Assembly: GCA_013288045.1 (NCBI GenBank)
Contig: JABDCP010000011.1
Location: 1-37,045 of the forward strand
DNA length: 37,045 bases
Reading direction: 5' to 3'
DNA from: Candidatus Babelota bacterium
GTDB lineage: Bacteria; Babelota; Babeliae; Babelales; Babelaceae
Below are positions 7,353 to 15,245 of the stretch, piece by piece; positions within the stretch are counted from its first letter, which is position 1, and every line of letters starts with the position of its first letter. The notes under the pieces were generated by a model. It saw only the letters and a program-made list of their open reading frames with translations, was not told the origin of the DNA and did not search any database. The translations under genes were made by a program, and so were the position numbers.

Positions 7353-8510
7353 CTAAAAACAGAGCGCAATGCGGCTCCACTCGGAAAAAGGGATACTCCC
7401 CTGAGAAAGTTTCATGAATGCATCTTCGGTAAGTGACTGCATCCCTTCTTGCGCCGCAAGAGCAACAACCTTGTCATAGTTAGCTCCCTCAATACAAGCG
7501 CTCCTTATGGCAGGAGTTAGTATAAGCACCTCAAAGATCCCAATCCGACCAGAGCACCCTGTCCCTCGGCAGTCCTCGCATCCTGCACCTTCATAGAGAT
7601 GCGTGCATTCAAAGCCAAATTTTCGGAGCACGAGAGCTTGCTCACTTTGTATAGGGACTTTTTGAATGCATGATGAACAGATCCTCCTGGCGAGCCTTTG
7701 TGCAACAATAATCTGCACTGCAGCTGCAACTAAGAAGCTTTCACATCCCATGTGAATAAGCCTCAGAAGCGCACTCGGCGCATCGGTCGTATGCAAGGTG
7801 GTAATAACCTGATGGCCAGTAAGAGCAGCCTGTATGGCTACTTGAGCAGTCTCTGCATCCCGTATCTCCCCAAGCAAAATAACATCCGGGTCTTGCCGCA
7901 AAAGAGCACGAAGACCTGCTGCAAATGTCAACCCCAAAAGAGGCTGAATCGCTGACTGAGTAACTCCAGGAAATACGTACTCTATCGGATCTTCAAGAGT
8001 TACAACATTTTTTTCGGAGATAGCAAGAGTTGACAACAATGCATGCGCCGTTGTTGTTTTACCAGATCCAGTAGGACCTGTAAGGATAATACAGCCGTTA
8101 TCTTGAGATACAGCTTTGCTTAGTTGGGCTTGTAAATGCGGACTCAATCCTACCTGATCAAGAGTTTTATAATGGCTTGTTTTATCAAGTAAGCGAAGGA
8201 CGAGCTTCTCACCATACTGTGAGGGAAATGTAGAAACTCGAATATCACTGTCGTAAGGTATATGTGAAAAGGGAAAGGTGCCGTCTTGCGGCCGCCGCTT
8301 TTCAGCAACATCGAGCTGAGCAAGGACTTTAATTCGGGCGCAGATGTGCGTAGCTACTGAGCTCTCATATGACTGAAAATCATAGAGTAGTCCATCAGAA
8401 CGAAACCGTATCCTATAATTACTAGGATACGGCTGAATATGAATATCTGATGCATGTGCGTTAAGCGCTGAGATAATAAGCTGATCAAGTAAGAGAGGAA
8501 TATCGGTCAT
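7353..8510 (-). CDS. Short GspE/PilB-type secretion or pilus ATPase
   Basis: The protein is a type II secretion/type IV pilus assembly ATPase: Walker A GPTGSGKT (145-152), Asp box TLEDPIEY (171-178), Walker B DVILLGEIRD (209-218), His box TGHQVITTLHT (231-241) and a C-terminal Cys cluster (CSSC and CEDCRGTGC) typical of the zinc site. It energises pilin or pseudopilin assembly from the inner face of the membrane. The start is placed at the ATG at 8510, which overlaps the upstream TGA (ATGA), giving 385 aa; the longer frame from 8579 overlaps the neighbour out of frame. At 385 aa it lacks the long N-terminal domain of standard GspE/PilB (around 500-570 aa). It is coupled to the small membrane protein gene upstream; no pilin, GspD or GspF is in the window. 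Confidence 0.9.
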   Translation of the reverse strand: MTDIPLLLDQLIISALNAHASDIHIQPYPSNYRIRFRSDGLLYDFQSYESSVATHICARIKVLAQLDVAEKRRPQDGTFPFSHIPYDSDIRVSTFPSQYGEKLVLRLLDKTSHYKTLDQVGLSPHLQAQLSKAVSQDNGCIILTGPTGSGKTTTAHALLSTLAISEKNVVTLEDPIEYVFPGVTQSAIQPLLGLTFAAGLRALLRQDPDVILLGEIRDAETAQVAIQAALTGHQVITTLHTTDAPSALLRLIHMGCESFLVAAAVQIIVAQRLARRICSSCIQKVPIQSEQALVLRKFGFECTHLYEGAGCEDCRGTGCSGRIGIFEVLILTPAIRSACIEGANYDKVVALAAQEGMQSLTEDAFMKLSQGSIPFSEWSRIALCF

Positions 8511-8845
8511 GCAAACTTCCACGCTAACACGAATCCAAAGAATACGGACAAACTTTCTATAATATGTCCACGTATCCAAGCATTCGTCTGCGTGAGGAAC
8601 TCTGCCATTGTCATATCGCGTGAAACACCCAGTACCTGCTTCAATACTGTATAATGGATGGTCACGATGTCAAAGTAATCAAGAGCCCATAATGAAAGCA
8701 GGGCACCTAAAAGAAGTAAGAAAAATAAACGTCCTGCGTATTTTATAAGAAAACCCAAAATAAAACCGGCTATCAAGTAGCCTGCTATCTCGATATACCA
8801 AGCAGCCGGCTTATCAAAAATTGTAAATCCACTTTCTTGCGCCAT
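8507..8845 (-). CDS. Small membrane protein, possibly FUN14-like
   Basis: The 112-aa product has hydrophobic segments at about 18-36, 38-56 and 95-111, with the pattern GFILGFLIKYAGR near the start and FFGFVLAWKF at the end. Glycine-rich GFxLGxxxK segments at both ends recall FUN14-domain proteins; this is a weak resemblance. AAAGGAC at about 8850 gives a Shine-Dalgarno. Its stop overlaps the start of the secretion-ATPase gene (ATGA), so the two are translated together, but a functional link is not established. Confidence 0.65.
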   Translation of the reverse strand: MAQESGFTIFDKPAAWYIEIAGYLIAGFILGFLIKYAGRLFFLLLLGALLSLWALDYFDIVTIHYTVLKQVLGVSRDMTMAEFLTQTNAWIRGHIIESLSVFFGFVLAWKFA

Positions 8846-8865
8846 AGGCTGTCCTTTTCTGATAC

Positions 8866-8898
8866 GGAAGAAGACGCTTTATACAAGCGCCTTCTTCC
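8866..8898 (-). terminator. Stem-loop between HU and the small membrane protein gene
   Basis: GGAAGAAGACGCTT (8866-8879) and AAGCGCCTTCTTCC (8885-8898) form a 14-bp stem with one wobble pair and a 5-nt loop, 17 bp past the HU stop. No U-tract follows on the minus strand, so it may be an attenuator or 3'-end stabiliser that sets high HU but lower downstream expression. Confidence 0.55.
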
Positions 8899-8915
8899 AA
8901 GATTATCAAAAGTTC

Positions 8916-9188
8916 TTACGCAACTGAGTCGCGAAGTGCTTTTCCTGGCTTAAACTTAGCAACTTTTTTAGCAGGGATCTGCATTTTTTTACCAGTTGCT
9001 GGGTTTATACCAACACGGCTCTTTCTCTTCATGATTGAGAAAGTTCCAAATCCAGTAAGTACCACAGACTTACCGCCTTTAAGGCTTGCACCAACCGATT
9101 TAATGAAAGACTCAAGTACCTTTTTGCATGTAGCTTTAGGCAACTTTGCAGCTTTTGACATTTGTTCGATTAATTTAGCTTTATTCAT
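8916..9188 (-). CDS. hup: HU/IHF family DNA-binding protein
   Basis: The 90-aa protein has the full HU layout: helical N-terminus (MNKAKLIEQMSKAA), the GFGTF turn, and the DNA-binding arm with the GINPATGK signature (R58-VGINPATGK). It bends and compacts DNA as a dimer. AAAGGATGATCC ahead of the ATG is the ribosome site. It lies 48 bp after tRNA-Leu on the same strand and may share its transcript or use a promoter in that gap. Confidence 0.95.
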   Translation of the reverse strand: MNKAKLIEQMSKAAKLPKATCKKVLESFIKSVGASLKGGKSVVLTGFGTFSIMKRKSRVGINPATGKKMQIPAKKVAKFKPGKALRDSVA

Positions 9189-9236
9189 GGATCATCCTTT
9201 TGGTTGAATAAACATATACTCTAATACGTATTTTCT

Positions 9237-9322
9237 TGGTGCCGAGAGCCGGACTCGAACCGGCACGAGCATAGCTCGAAGGATTTTAAGTCCTTTGCGT
9301 CTACCTATTCCGCCACCTCGGC
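9237..9322 (-). tRNA. tRNA-Leu (UAA anticodon)
   Basis: On the minus strand the cloverleaf opens with GCCGAGG and closes with a matching acceptor strand, discriminator A and an encoded CCA (9239-9237). The anticodon loop CTTAAAA between AAGGA and TCCTT gives UAA. A long variable arm marks a class II tRNA. The T arm contains GGTTCGAGTCC. Confidence 0.95.
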
Positions 9323-9354
9323 TTTTGTGCTCAGGAACGGTAGATCTTAACTTG

Positions 9355-9428
9355 TGGAGGCGGCACCCGGAATCGAACCGGGGATCAGGGATTTGCAGTC
9401 CCGTGCCTTACCGCTTGGCTATGCCGCC
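9355..9428 (-). tRNA. tRNA-Cys (GCA anticodon)
   Basis: The minus-strand cloverleaf begins GGCGGCA, has anticodon loop CTGCAAA (GCA), T arm GGTTCGATTCC, discriminator U as expected for Cys, and an encoded CCA (9357-9355). It begins only 4 nt after the rhodanese stop codon, implying processing out of a shared transcript. Confidence 0.95.
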
Positions 9429-9432
9429 AAAC

Positions 9433-9936
9433 TCACTTATGTATCTCGCCAAGTCTGTGCGCTACCTCTTGAGCGCTAATAACTTTCCCGTCCTCCTCTT
9501 TTGGTAAAACCTTTTCTACATTCTTCTCAAGAAATGCTAATTTGGCGTCACCCTCAATAGGATACAACGCACTATTTTCTTTTGATAACTTGTACCATTC
9601 GTTAATACCACCCATATATACAGACACATCTTCAAACCGAGTTCGTAACATTTTGGCAGCAATGTGACTCGTCCTACAGGTATAATCAGAACAATATACA
9701 ATCAAAGGACTTTTCACGTTCCAATGCTTTGTAACCTCATCAATATCATCTAATTCCAGGTGAATAGCACCGGGAATATGGGCATCATTGTATACCTCAG
9801 CAGTATTCAAATCAAGTATGCGCACCACAGGATTTTCCTGAGGAGCTTCCTCTTTTTTCTTAAGCCAATCACAAGCCGGGGTAACCAACATCATAATGGC
9901 TACCATTAAAAGGGCTATGTAAGAAGTATTTTTCAT
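9433..9936 (-). CDS. Exported rhodanese-domain protein
   Basis: The 167-aa product has an N-terminal export signal ending VTPAC (Cys22), which could be lipidated although the lipobox is imperfect. The rhodanese domain spans about 35-115: ILDLN..EVYNDAHIPGAIHL and an active-site loop beginning at Cys82 (VYCSDYTCRTS). Such domains move or bind sulfur; the loop has a second Cys at 87, unusual for the C-x4-[RK] loop. GGAGA upstream serves as ribosome site. It leads a minus-strand run into tRNA-Cys, tRNA-Leu and hup. Role in periplasmic sulfur or redox chemistry is inferred. Confidence 0.85.
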   Translation of the reverse strand: MKNTSYIALLMVAIMMLVTPACDWLKKKEEAPQENPVVRILDLNTAEVYNDAHIPGAIHLELDDIDEVTKHWNVKSPLIVYCSDYTCRTSHIAAKMLRTRFEDVSVYMGGINEWYKLSKENSALYPIEGDAKLAFLEKNVEKVLPKEEDGKVISAQEVAHRLGEIHK

Positions 9937-10030
9937 CTGCTTTGGTCTCCAATTAATTACAGGTTAACAGATTTTTCTGATCATACAAGTATTTTTTCTA
10001 CCCTACAGGGGCCAAGGCAGAAACTTACCC

Positions 10031-10912
10031 TCAGTACACGAACTGGCAGCATCGACTCCATCGTATTTTTCGCCAAAACTCTAAAGGGTTTCTCAGCAAA
10101 TCAAAAATCCACCATGATTCGCTAGTGTCCATCGACCATATACGAAACACAATCCTTCCATGAATAAGCTTACCATCTAAAGGACCCCAATCACGAGAGT
10201 CTCCACTGCCAAGCCGATTGTCTCCCATAACCCAATACTGGTTTTCGCCAAGCCTCACATCAAATATATCGACTCCACTGGCGTAAGGAGTTCCAGGATA
10301 AATAAGTGGCAGTGGCTCACCATTCTCAGGGTCTAGGATAACCAAATGCGGATCGATTTTATAGTAAGGTTGCTTATCATAGGGCACTCCAGGCACAAAA
10401 GTCCGTGTATGCCATTCTCTTCTAAGGTTCGAACGACCCTGCTCGTATGGCGGGCGTGTCCACAGAGGAATAAGTGGATACTTATTGAGATGTGCTAATT
10501 CATCTAACTTCTTGCCATTCAGGTAAACAACTGGATGCCCGTCTTCTATCACACCTTTTACATGGTCTCCAGGTATACCTATCACACGCTTTGTCCAATT
10601 AGTAACATTCCATGAAGCATAGCGCTGCCAGAGGTTCACCAGAGGATTGGAAGAATATTCGTACGTCGGTATGTTAAAGGCAATAATCTCTCCACGCTGA
10701 GGCTTTCTGATCCAATAGGAAGCCTTATCAGCAAAAAATCTTTCTCCAACGAGTAATGTCGTTTCCATAGATCCGGTGGGAACTTGGTACAACCCAAAAC
10801 CAAAGGTTCGAATTGCAAAAGCGATAGGCAATATAACAAAGAAAATTTCGAACGGCACCCGGATATAGGAGACGTCATACCATTTACCTAAAACCCTTTT
10901 GACCAGACTCAT
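10031..10912 (-). CDS. lepB: Signal peptidase I
   Basis: The protein cleaves signal peptides from exported preproteins at the outer face of the inner membrane. One N-terminal membrane helix (FEIFFVILPIAFAIRTF) precedes the catalytic Ser48 in PTGSMETTLL and the general base Lys108 in TKRVIGIPGD; the box GDNR-GSGDSRDWG is intact. The ATG at 10912 is preferred over GTG at 10930 because AGAAGGG lies just upstream of it, giving 293 aa. An insertion-rich region between the KRVIG and GDNR boxes makes it longer than minimal Gram-positive enzymes. It stands alone, matching the many exported proteins in the window. Confidence 0.95.
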   Translation of the reverse strand: MSLVKRVLGKWYDVSYIRVPFEIFFVILPIAFAIRTFGFGLYQVPTGSMETTLLVGERFFADKASYWIRKPQRGEIIAFNIPTYEYSSNPLVNLWQRYASWNVTNWTKRVIGIPGDHVKGVIEDGHPVVYLNGKKLDELAHLNKYPLIPLWTRPPYEQGRSNLRREWHTRTFVPGVPYDKQPYYKIDPHLVILDPENGEPLPLIYPGTPYASGVDIFDVRLGENQYWVMGDNRLGSGDSRDWGPLDGKLIHGRIVFRIWSMDTSESWWIFDLLRNPLEFWRKIRWSRCCQFVY

Positions 10913-10930
10913 CGTGCACCCTTCTCTCAC

Positions 10931-11541
10931 AAAACTTTTCTAATATCAGCCCGAGCATGAACTCAACTTGAGACTACCTGTTTGTTTAAACGCTTCGCCC
11001 ATAATAGCCAGAATTTTTCATTAATGCAACTTCTAATATAAAAGGATAGGCCATCCGTAGGGTAGGTTGTACTCCAAGAATAAGGCCGGTAAACTAATCA
11101 CTCGCAAGAAAAATTAATATCAAACCTCGCGAGTAAGGACATGGAAACTGATCTCACGAAAAAGAGTTTCCTCAAGCATCGCAAATGTTTAAAACACTTA
11201 TCGAATACAGAGAGCAATTAGGTATATATACTAACGATTACTGGGGCATTTGAGTGATACTACCTAAGAGCAGCTCGGTACTACCTTATTCACCCCAAAA
11301 AACTCATCGTATGCAAAGCAGCAATTACAGCTCAAAAAAAGGCTTAGCTGCGATGCTCATTTCAAACTCTGGCAAGATAGCCTTCCATGTTGTCTAAGAT
11401 GTGAAAAAACATATCACCGATTACTGCTTGTAACGAGCTCAAAATGATCCAACTTTCATTATACTACCTATACCAAAGCCTTTCCTTGTGGTACTATATG
11501 CTGCATAATCCGACCTATATAATTTTCTGAAAGGACTTTTG
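10931..11541. other. Intergenic stretch between lepB and the 218-aa membrane protein gene
   Basis: About 610 bp with stops in all frames and no coding frame or RNA gene that can be supported. A TATAAT at 11518-11523 just before the next gene is a plausible -10 without a good -35. A minus-strand TTGAGT/TATTAG pair at 10966-10940 could serve lepB but its 15-bp spacer is short. Confidence 0.5.
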
Positions 11542-12198
11542 ATGAATAGACCCTACTTAGAAATCACTCGAGAAGTATCTGTTTTAGTTGTTCTGGGTGT
11601 TCTGCTTCCTGTATTTGCGTATCATAGTGCCCGAATCATAATCCAAGTCGCTACGGGAACTCCTTTATGGACTAAGCTGCATAGTCAAAAAGAGCTTACT
11701 AACTCCTTGGAAGAACTAGAAAGCAGACAGAAGCTATTGGGAATAGCACTCTCTGAAGAACCGATAAGTAATGAGCAGAGGATGAGAATTGAAGAGGAAA
11801 AAGGAACACTAGACAAGCGACTCAGAGGCGAAAAACTGAGCACAGTCCAACGCGAAGAACTACATATACAAAAAAAGAAAGTTGATGAAGAAATGCTATC
11901 GCTCCAAAAAAAATCTGATGAACAAAGCAAACTCGATAAAGCAATGCAGGGGAGGCAAGAGCTCATTTATTTTTTGGTTACTACCCTTATTGGATGTATA
12001 GCGCTGGCTTTTGGGTATCTTATACCTATAGGTTATCTCGGTGCAGGCCTTATTCAAGGGGGCTTACTTTCCCTACTTTTAGGCTTTTTTTCCTATTGGG
12101 GTTACTTCAATGACTGGCTGAAGCTTCTCGTATTGTTGCTTACTCTAAGTGCTACTATTTATATGGGCTATCGCATAGCTAGCAAGAAGAATACATAA
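11542..12198 (+). CDS. Membrane protein with central coiled coil, unrecognised
   Basis: The 218-aa product has one membrane helix near the N-terminus (about 12-35), a charged, Glu/Lys/Gln-rich coiled-coil stretch (about 45-135) and three closely spaced helices (about 142-210). No family is recognised. The ATG at 11542 is chosen over TTG at 11539 because AAGG at 11531-11534 is then about 7 nt away. The coiled coil lies between membrane segments and would project on one side of the membrane. No neighbour on the same strand suggests a pathway. Confidence 0.7.
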   Translation: MNRPYLEITREVSVLVVLGVLLPVFAYHSARIIIQVATGTPLWTKLHSQKELTNSLEELESRQKLLGIALSEEPISNEQRMRIEEEKGTLDKRLRGEKLSTVQREELHIQKKKVDEEMLSLQKKSDEQSKLDKAMQGRQELIYFLVTTLIGCIALAFGYLIPIGYLGAGLIQGGLLSLLLGFFSYWGYFNDWLKLLVLLLTLSATIYMGYRIASKKNT

Positions 12199-12592
12199 AA
12201 ACTGTCTATCGACGATGGTTTGCTCAAGCAGGCCTCTATCATCACAATATAGGTTCCCGTGGAAGCCTTGCAACGAATAAAGCCCTGTTTCTTCAAATAG
12301 AATTGTTTTGATTAAGCCGTTTATGAATCAGCTTAAAATTGGAAGGATTAAAGGATTAATTGCTATGAAAAAAGCATAGTAATAGCTGACGAGATTTTAA
12401 GTAATTCATCAACCCTAAACTGATTATTTCATTATTAGGACTCACATCCGCATAAACCAAGTTTTTGGGATGAGAGAGCTTACCAATGTGGTACTGAGAA
12501 GCTTTCGCTAAATGATACTTCTTGGGTATGTAGTGATCATTGTGGCTTTGAAGGTGGAGATAATATGATCAAGACTATTTTCCATATAGAGA
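12199..12592. other. Intergenic stretch with a possible gene remnant
   Basis: No complete gene. On the plus strand 12439-12606 is open without a start codon and encodes a Cys-containing stretch (WVCSDHCGFEGGDN); it may be a vestige or chance. No terminator hairpin noticed for either flanking gene. Confidence 0.4.
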
Positions 12593-14119
12593 TCATTCGG
12601 GATTAGAATACAGCTGTTCGATAACCTTGGGATCAAATAAATCTATCTCTTCTAATGCAGTAGTTTTCTCAGGAATTCCTCCTGTGCACACACATGAGCT
12701 GTCAGAACTCGTGCTTCCTGAACATATAGAGGTGTAAAACTCGATTGGAAGATCCTTGAGCTCATCAAACATAGTCTTCTCTTCTTCAGACAGATGTGCA
12801 AATCCCACATCACAAGCTCGCTTGAATGTTTTGCAGGCCTGTTCGTAGAGCAAAGGAAACAGCTCAGACACAAGCGTTGATTTTTTTAATAAGTACCATG
12901 CGATTACAAGATAATCGTTTCTGCTATGATTTCTCTTGGGATGACGATGCCATATTCTCATAATGCCTATAGCACGCTTAAGATCAATCGGATCTTGATT
13001 CAGACGCCACAATCGCTGATACAGCGATGCAGCGACGTACGCTTGTTCAGCAGTCGCTTCGGAGCCAACTGTTTTCAAGAATTTAGTAGTGTGATCTGCT
13101 GCTTTCTTTAGCAAGGCCTCATCAGTGGGATTAAGTTTTAGTAGACCAACGTAACATTCTGCAGAAAGTTCTAATACGTCTTTGTCGACTGTACCTTGTA
13201 ATGCTGCTAACTCGCATAACTCGATGCATCTTGTATATAATTCTTCGGCGCGTAACCTGGCAGAGAGCAAGGAAGGATTAGAATGATAAAGTTTTGCGCA
13301 TAAGGAGGCAACATCTTTATAATCGCGAGCAGTTGGTTGCTCGACCATCATGAGAACCCCGTCTGCATAAGTAACTGTTTTTTCTATAAGATTATCTGAT
13401 AGAGAACCGTGAAGCTCCCACACTTTTCCACATAAGAGTGCTATATCTAGATGTTCGCGGTAGGTACCTTCTAATTGCGAAGCAACAGTAAGATGAGCTA
13501 AAGCCCTCTCATGAAAATTAACAAGACTATTGTCGTGCTGATAAAGCGTTATATACTTCGTTACAAGCTTTTGGTAATATCGAGGAGAGATACCACTACA
13601 GTGAATTCCTTTTTCAGCGACGGAAACTGCATGCCATAAAAACCCCAGAATCGATGTTTGTTTCCATATCCAAAAAAAAAGTTGTGATGTGCGTTCAAAC
13701 CTTTCAAGATCCACAGCCCCCTGCTTACTCAGCAGGTCTAGCACTTTTGTTTGGACTGGAACAATTTTCGTTACAATATCTACATCTGGACAAAAACCTT
13801 GCAGATGAAAGAGCGCTTTAGAAAGATTTTGCGCCGCCTGGTCAAAATCTACTGAATACGATGTAACTTCGTCCACTGCTTCCAAGCCAAGCGACACAAC
13901 TCTTTGAAGTAACTCTTTATTTGTCCTTTGAGATTTCCACGAAGAAAACGCTCCCTCAAATCGTTGTAATTTACTCGCGGGTTCTTGTTCAATGAGATCG
14001 GGAGTGCGGTCACCAACGACCCTCTCAAACCCGTTCATAGCTTGAAGTTGTTTCACGGGAACTATCAAAAATAGAAGCACACTCAAGCTTCCCAAGGTTA
14101 TCCAATGCAATAATTTCAT
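12593..14119 (-). CDS. Exported helical-repeat (TPR-like) protein
   Basis: The 508-aa protein starts with a signal peptide (MKLLHWITLGSLSVLLFLIVPVKQLQA). The rest is almost entirely helical, with degenerate 34-37-residue units such as AYVAASLYQRLWRLNQDP and LSAECYVGLLKLNPTDEAL, resembling TPR or Sel1-type repeats; these usually bind proteins. ATG at 14119 is chosen because AGGAGAG (14132-14126) is just upstream; an earlier in-frame codon at 14140 lies before that site. It has no partner gene nearby. Location in periplasm, outer surface or host is not resolved. Confidence 0.7.
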   Translation of the reverse strand: MKLLHWITLGSLSVLLFLIVPVKQLQAMNGFERVVGDRTPDLIEQEPASKLQRFEGAFSSWKSQRTNKELLQRVVSLGLEAVDEVTSYSVDFDQAAQNLSKALFHLQGFCPDVDIVTKIVPVQTKVLDLLSKQGAVDLERFERTSQLFFWIWKQTSILGFLWHAVSVAEKGIHCSGISPRYYQKLVTKYITLYQHDNSLVNFHERALAHLTVASQLEGTYREHLDIALLCGKVWELHGSLSDNLIEKTVTYADGVLMMVEQPTARDYKDVASLCAKLYHSNPSLLSARLRAEELYTRCIELCELAALQGTVDKDVLELSAECYVGLLKLNPTDEALLKKAADHTTKFLKTVGSEATAEQAYVAASLYQRLWRLNQDPIDLKRAIGIMRIWHRHPKRNHSRNDYLVIAWYLLKKSTLVSELFPLLYEQACKTFKRACDVGFAHLSEEEKTMFDELKDLPIEFYTSICSGSTSSDSSCVCTGGIPEKTTALEEIDLFDPKVIEQLYSNPE

Positions 14120-14416
14120 GCGGAGCTCTCCTGTTTGCAATAATCATATTATAATCTTAGTAAAGCTCAGGATACAATATTATTTTACAACTGTCAAATT
14201 TAAACTCATGAAAATTATTTAATTGCAAATAAGATATTGGGGGGGCAATCCCGGATAGAAGCGCCAATCTTAAAGCATCTCTAATAAAGTAACGATTTTA
14301 TCTTTTTTCACAGCAAGACTCGAGGCATATTTGGGCACATTTGGTGGTCCACAGAAACGGGCAGTCGATTAACCGGTACCAATTCTCTGTAAAGAATATA
14401 ATTAAGAGACTAGTAT

Positions 14417-15232
14417 CTATCGTATATAGGTAACGGGATCAACCCATGATCCATCACGGTAAAGCTCCCAGTGCAAATGAGCACCCGAACTGCTTGAGCT
14501 TCTTTTGACAACGTGACCTGTTGACCCTACTTTTCCTATAAGCTCACCCTCTTCTACCTGCTGGCCATGTTTAACCAGTGATCTACTTAAGTGAGCATAC
14601 CGAGATTTATATCCATTTGGATGAGCAATCAGAATATAGTTTCCATATCCAGAAGAATAACGGGCTTCTACCACAGTACCAGAACCGGCTGCATACACAT
14701 CAGTACCTGTCGGTGCTGCTAAATCAACGCCAGTGTGGAATCCTTCTTTTCCTCTAATAGTTCTCGGACCAAATGGCGAGCTGAGCCAAAAGCTTTTAGG
14801 TTCTACTGGCCAGCTAAAAATCTTTTCTGGCTCTCGTGTTTGAAGAGCTTTTCGCCCTCTTATAGGACGTTTCTGAACATGCTTGCGTGAATAAGTTGAG
14901 TTCTTTTTTGTACGTGAAGCCTTGCGCGATCCTACTGTTTTTTTTTTCTGCTGATTTTTATGAGAACGTTTCTTCTTCTGAGATACTTTGACAGGTGCAG
15001 CATACTCACGCAACTTAGGGAGATACTTGTATGCTGATTTATTGGCTTTTACTATCGTGCGGGGTTTTGTAGCGGTCTTTCTTTTGCGTCGGTTAACAGT
15101 TTTTTTTCGTCCTGCTACTGAGCGTTTTGAAGATGATGAACGCTGTTTTGCTTTTGCCTCGAGAGCAGGAAAGAAACAACCAATAATCAGAAATGATGCT
15201 ATAATACGAACTAATGCTGTACGTGCTTCCAT
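14417..15232 (-). CDS. M23 (LytM-type) peptidase with basic linker
   Basis: The 271-aa product has a signal peptide, an extremely Lys/Arg/Ser-rich linker (about 27-135) and a C-terminal M23 domain. Zinc-site residues are all seen: His166 and Asp170 in HTGVD, His214 in YAHLS, and His252/His254 in AHLHWE. The family cuts peptide cross-links of peptidoglycan in the periplasm, or activates amidases when degenerate; the intact site favours an enzyme. The basic linker could bind anionic wall or nucleic acid. It follows the batD/E stop by 13 bp and is the last gene of the plsC-bat operon, linking wall remodelling to the Bat complex. Confidence 0.9.
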   Translation of the reverse strand: MEARTALVRIIASFLIIGCFFPALEAKAKQRSSSSKRSVAGRKKTVNRRKRKTATKPRTIVKANKSAYKYLPKLREYAAPVKVSQKKKRSHKNQQKKKTVGSRKASRTKKNSTYSRKHVQKRPIRGRKALQTREPEKIFSWPVEPKSFWLSSPFGPRTIRGKEGFHTGVDLAAPTGTDVYAAGSGTVVEARYSSGYGNYILIAHPNGYKSRYAHLSRSLVKHGQQVEEGELIGKVGSTGHVVKRSSSSSGAHLHWELYRDGSWVDPVTYIR

Positions 15233-15245
15233 GTCCCTTGCACCC

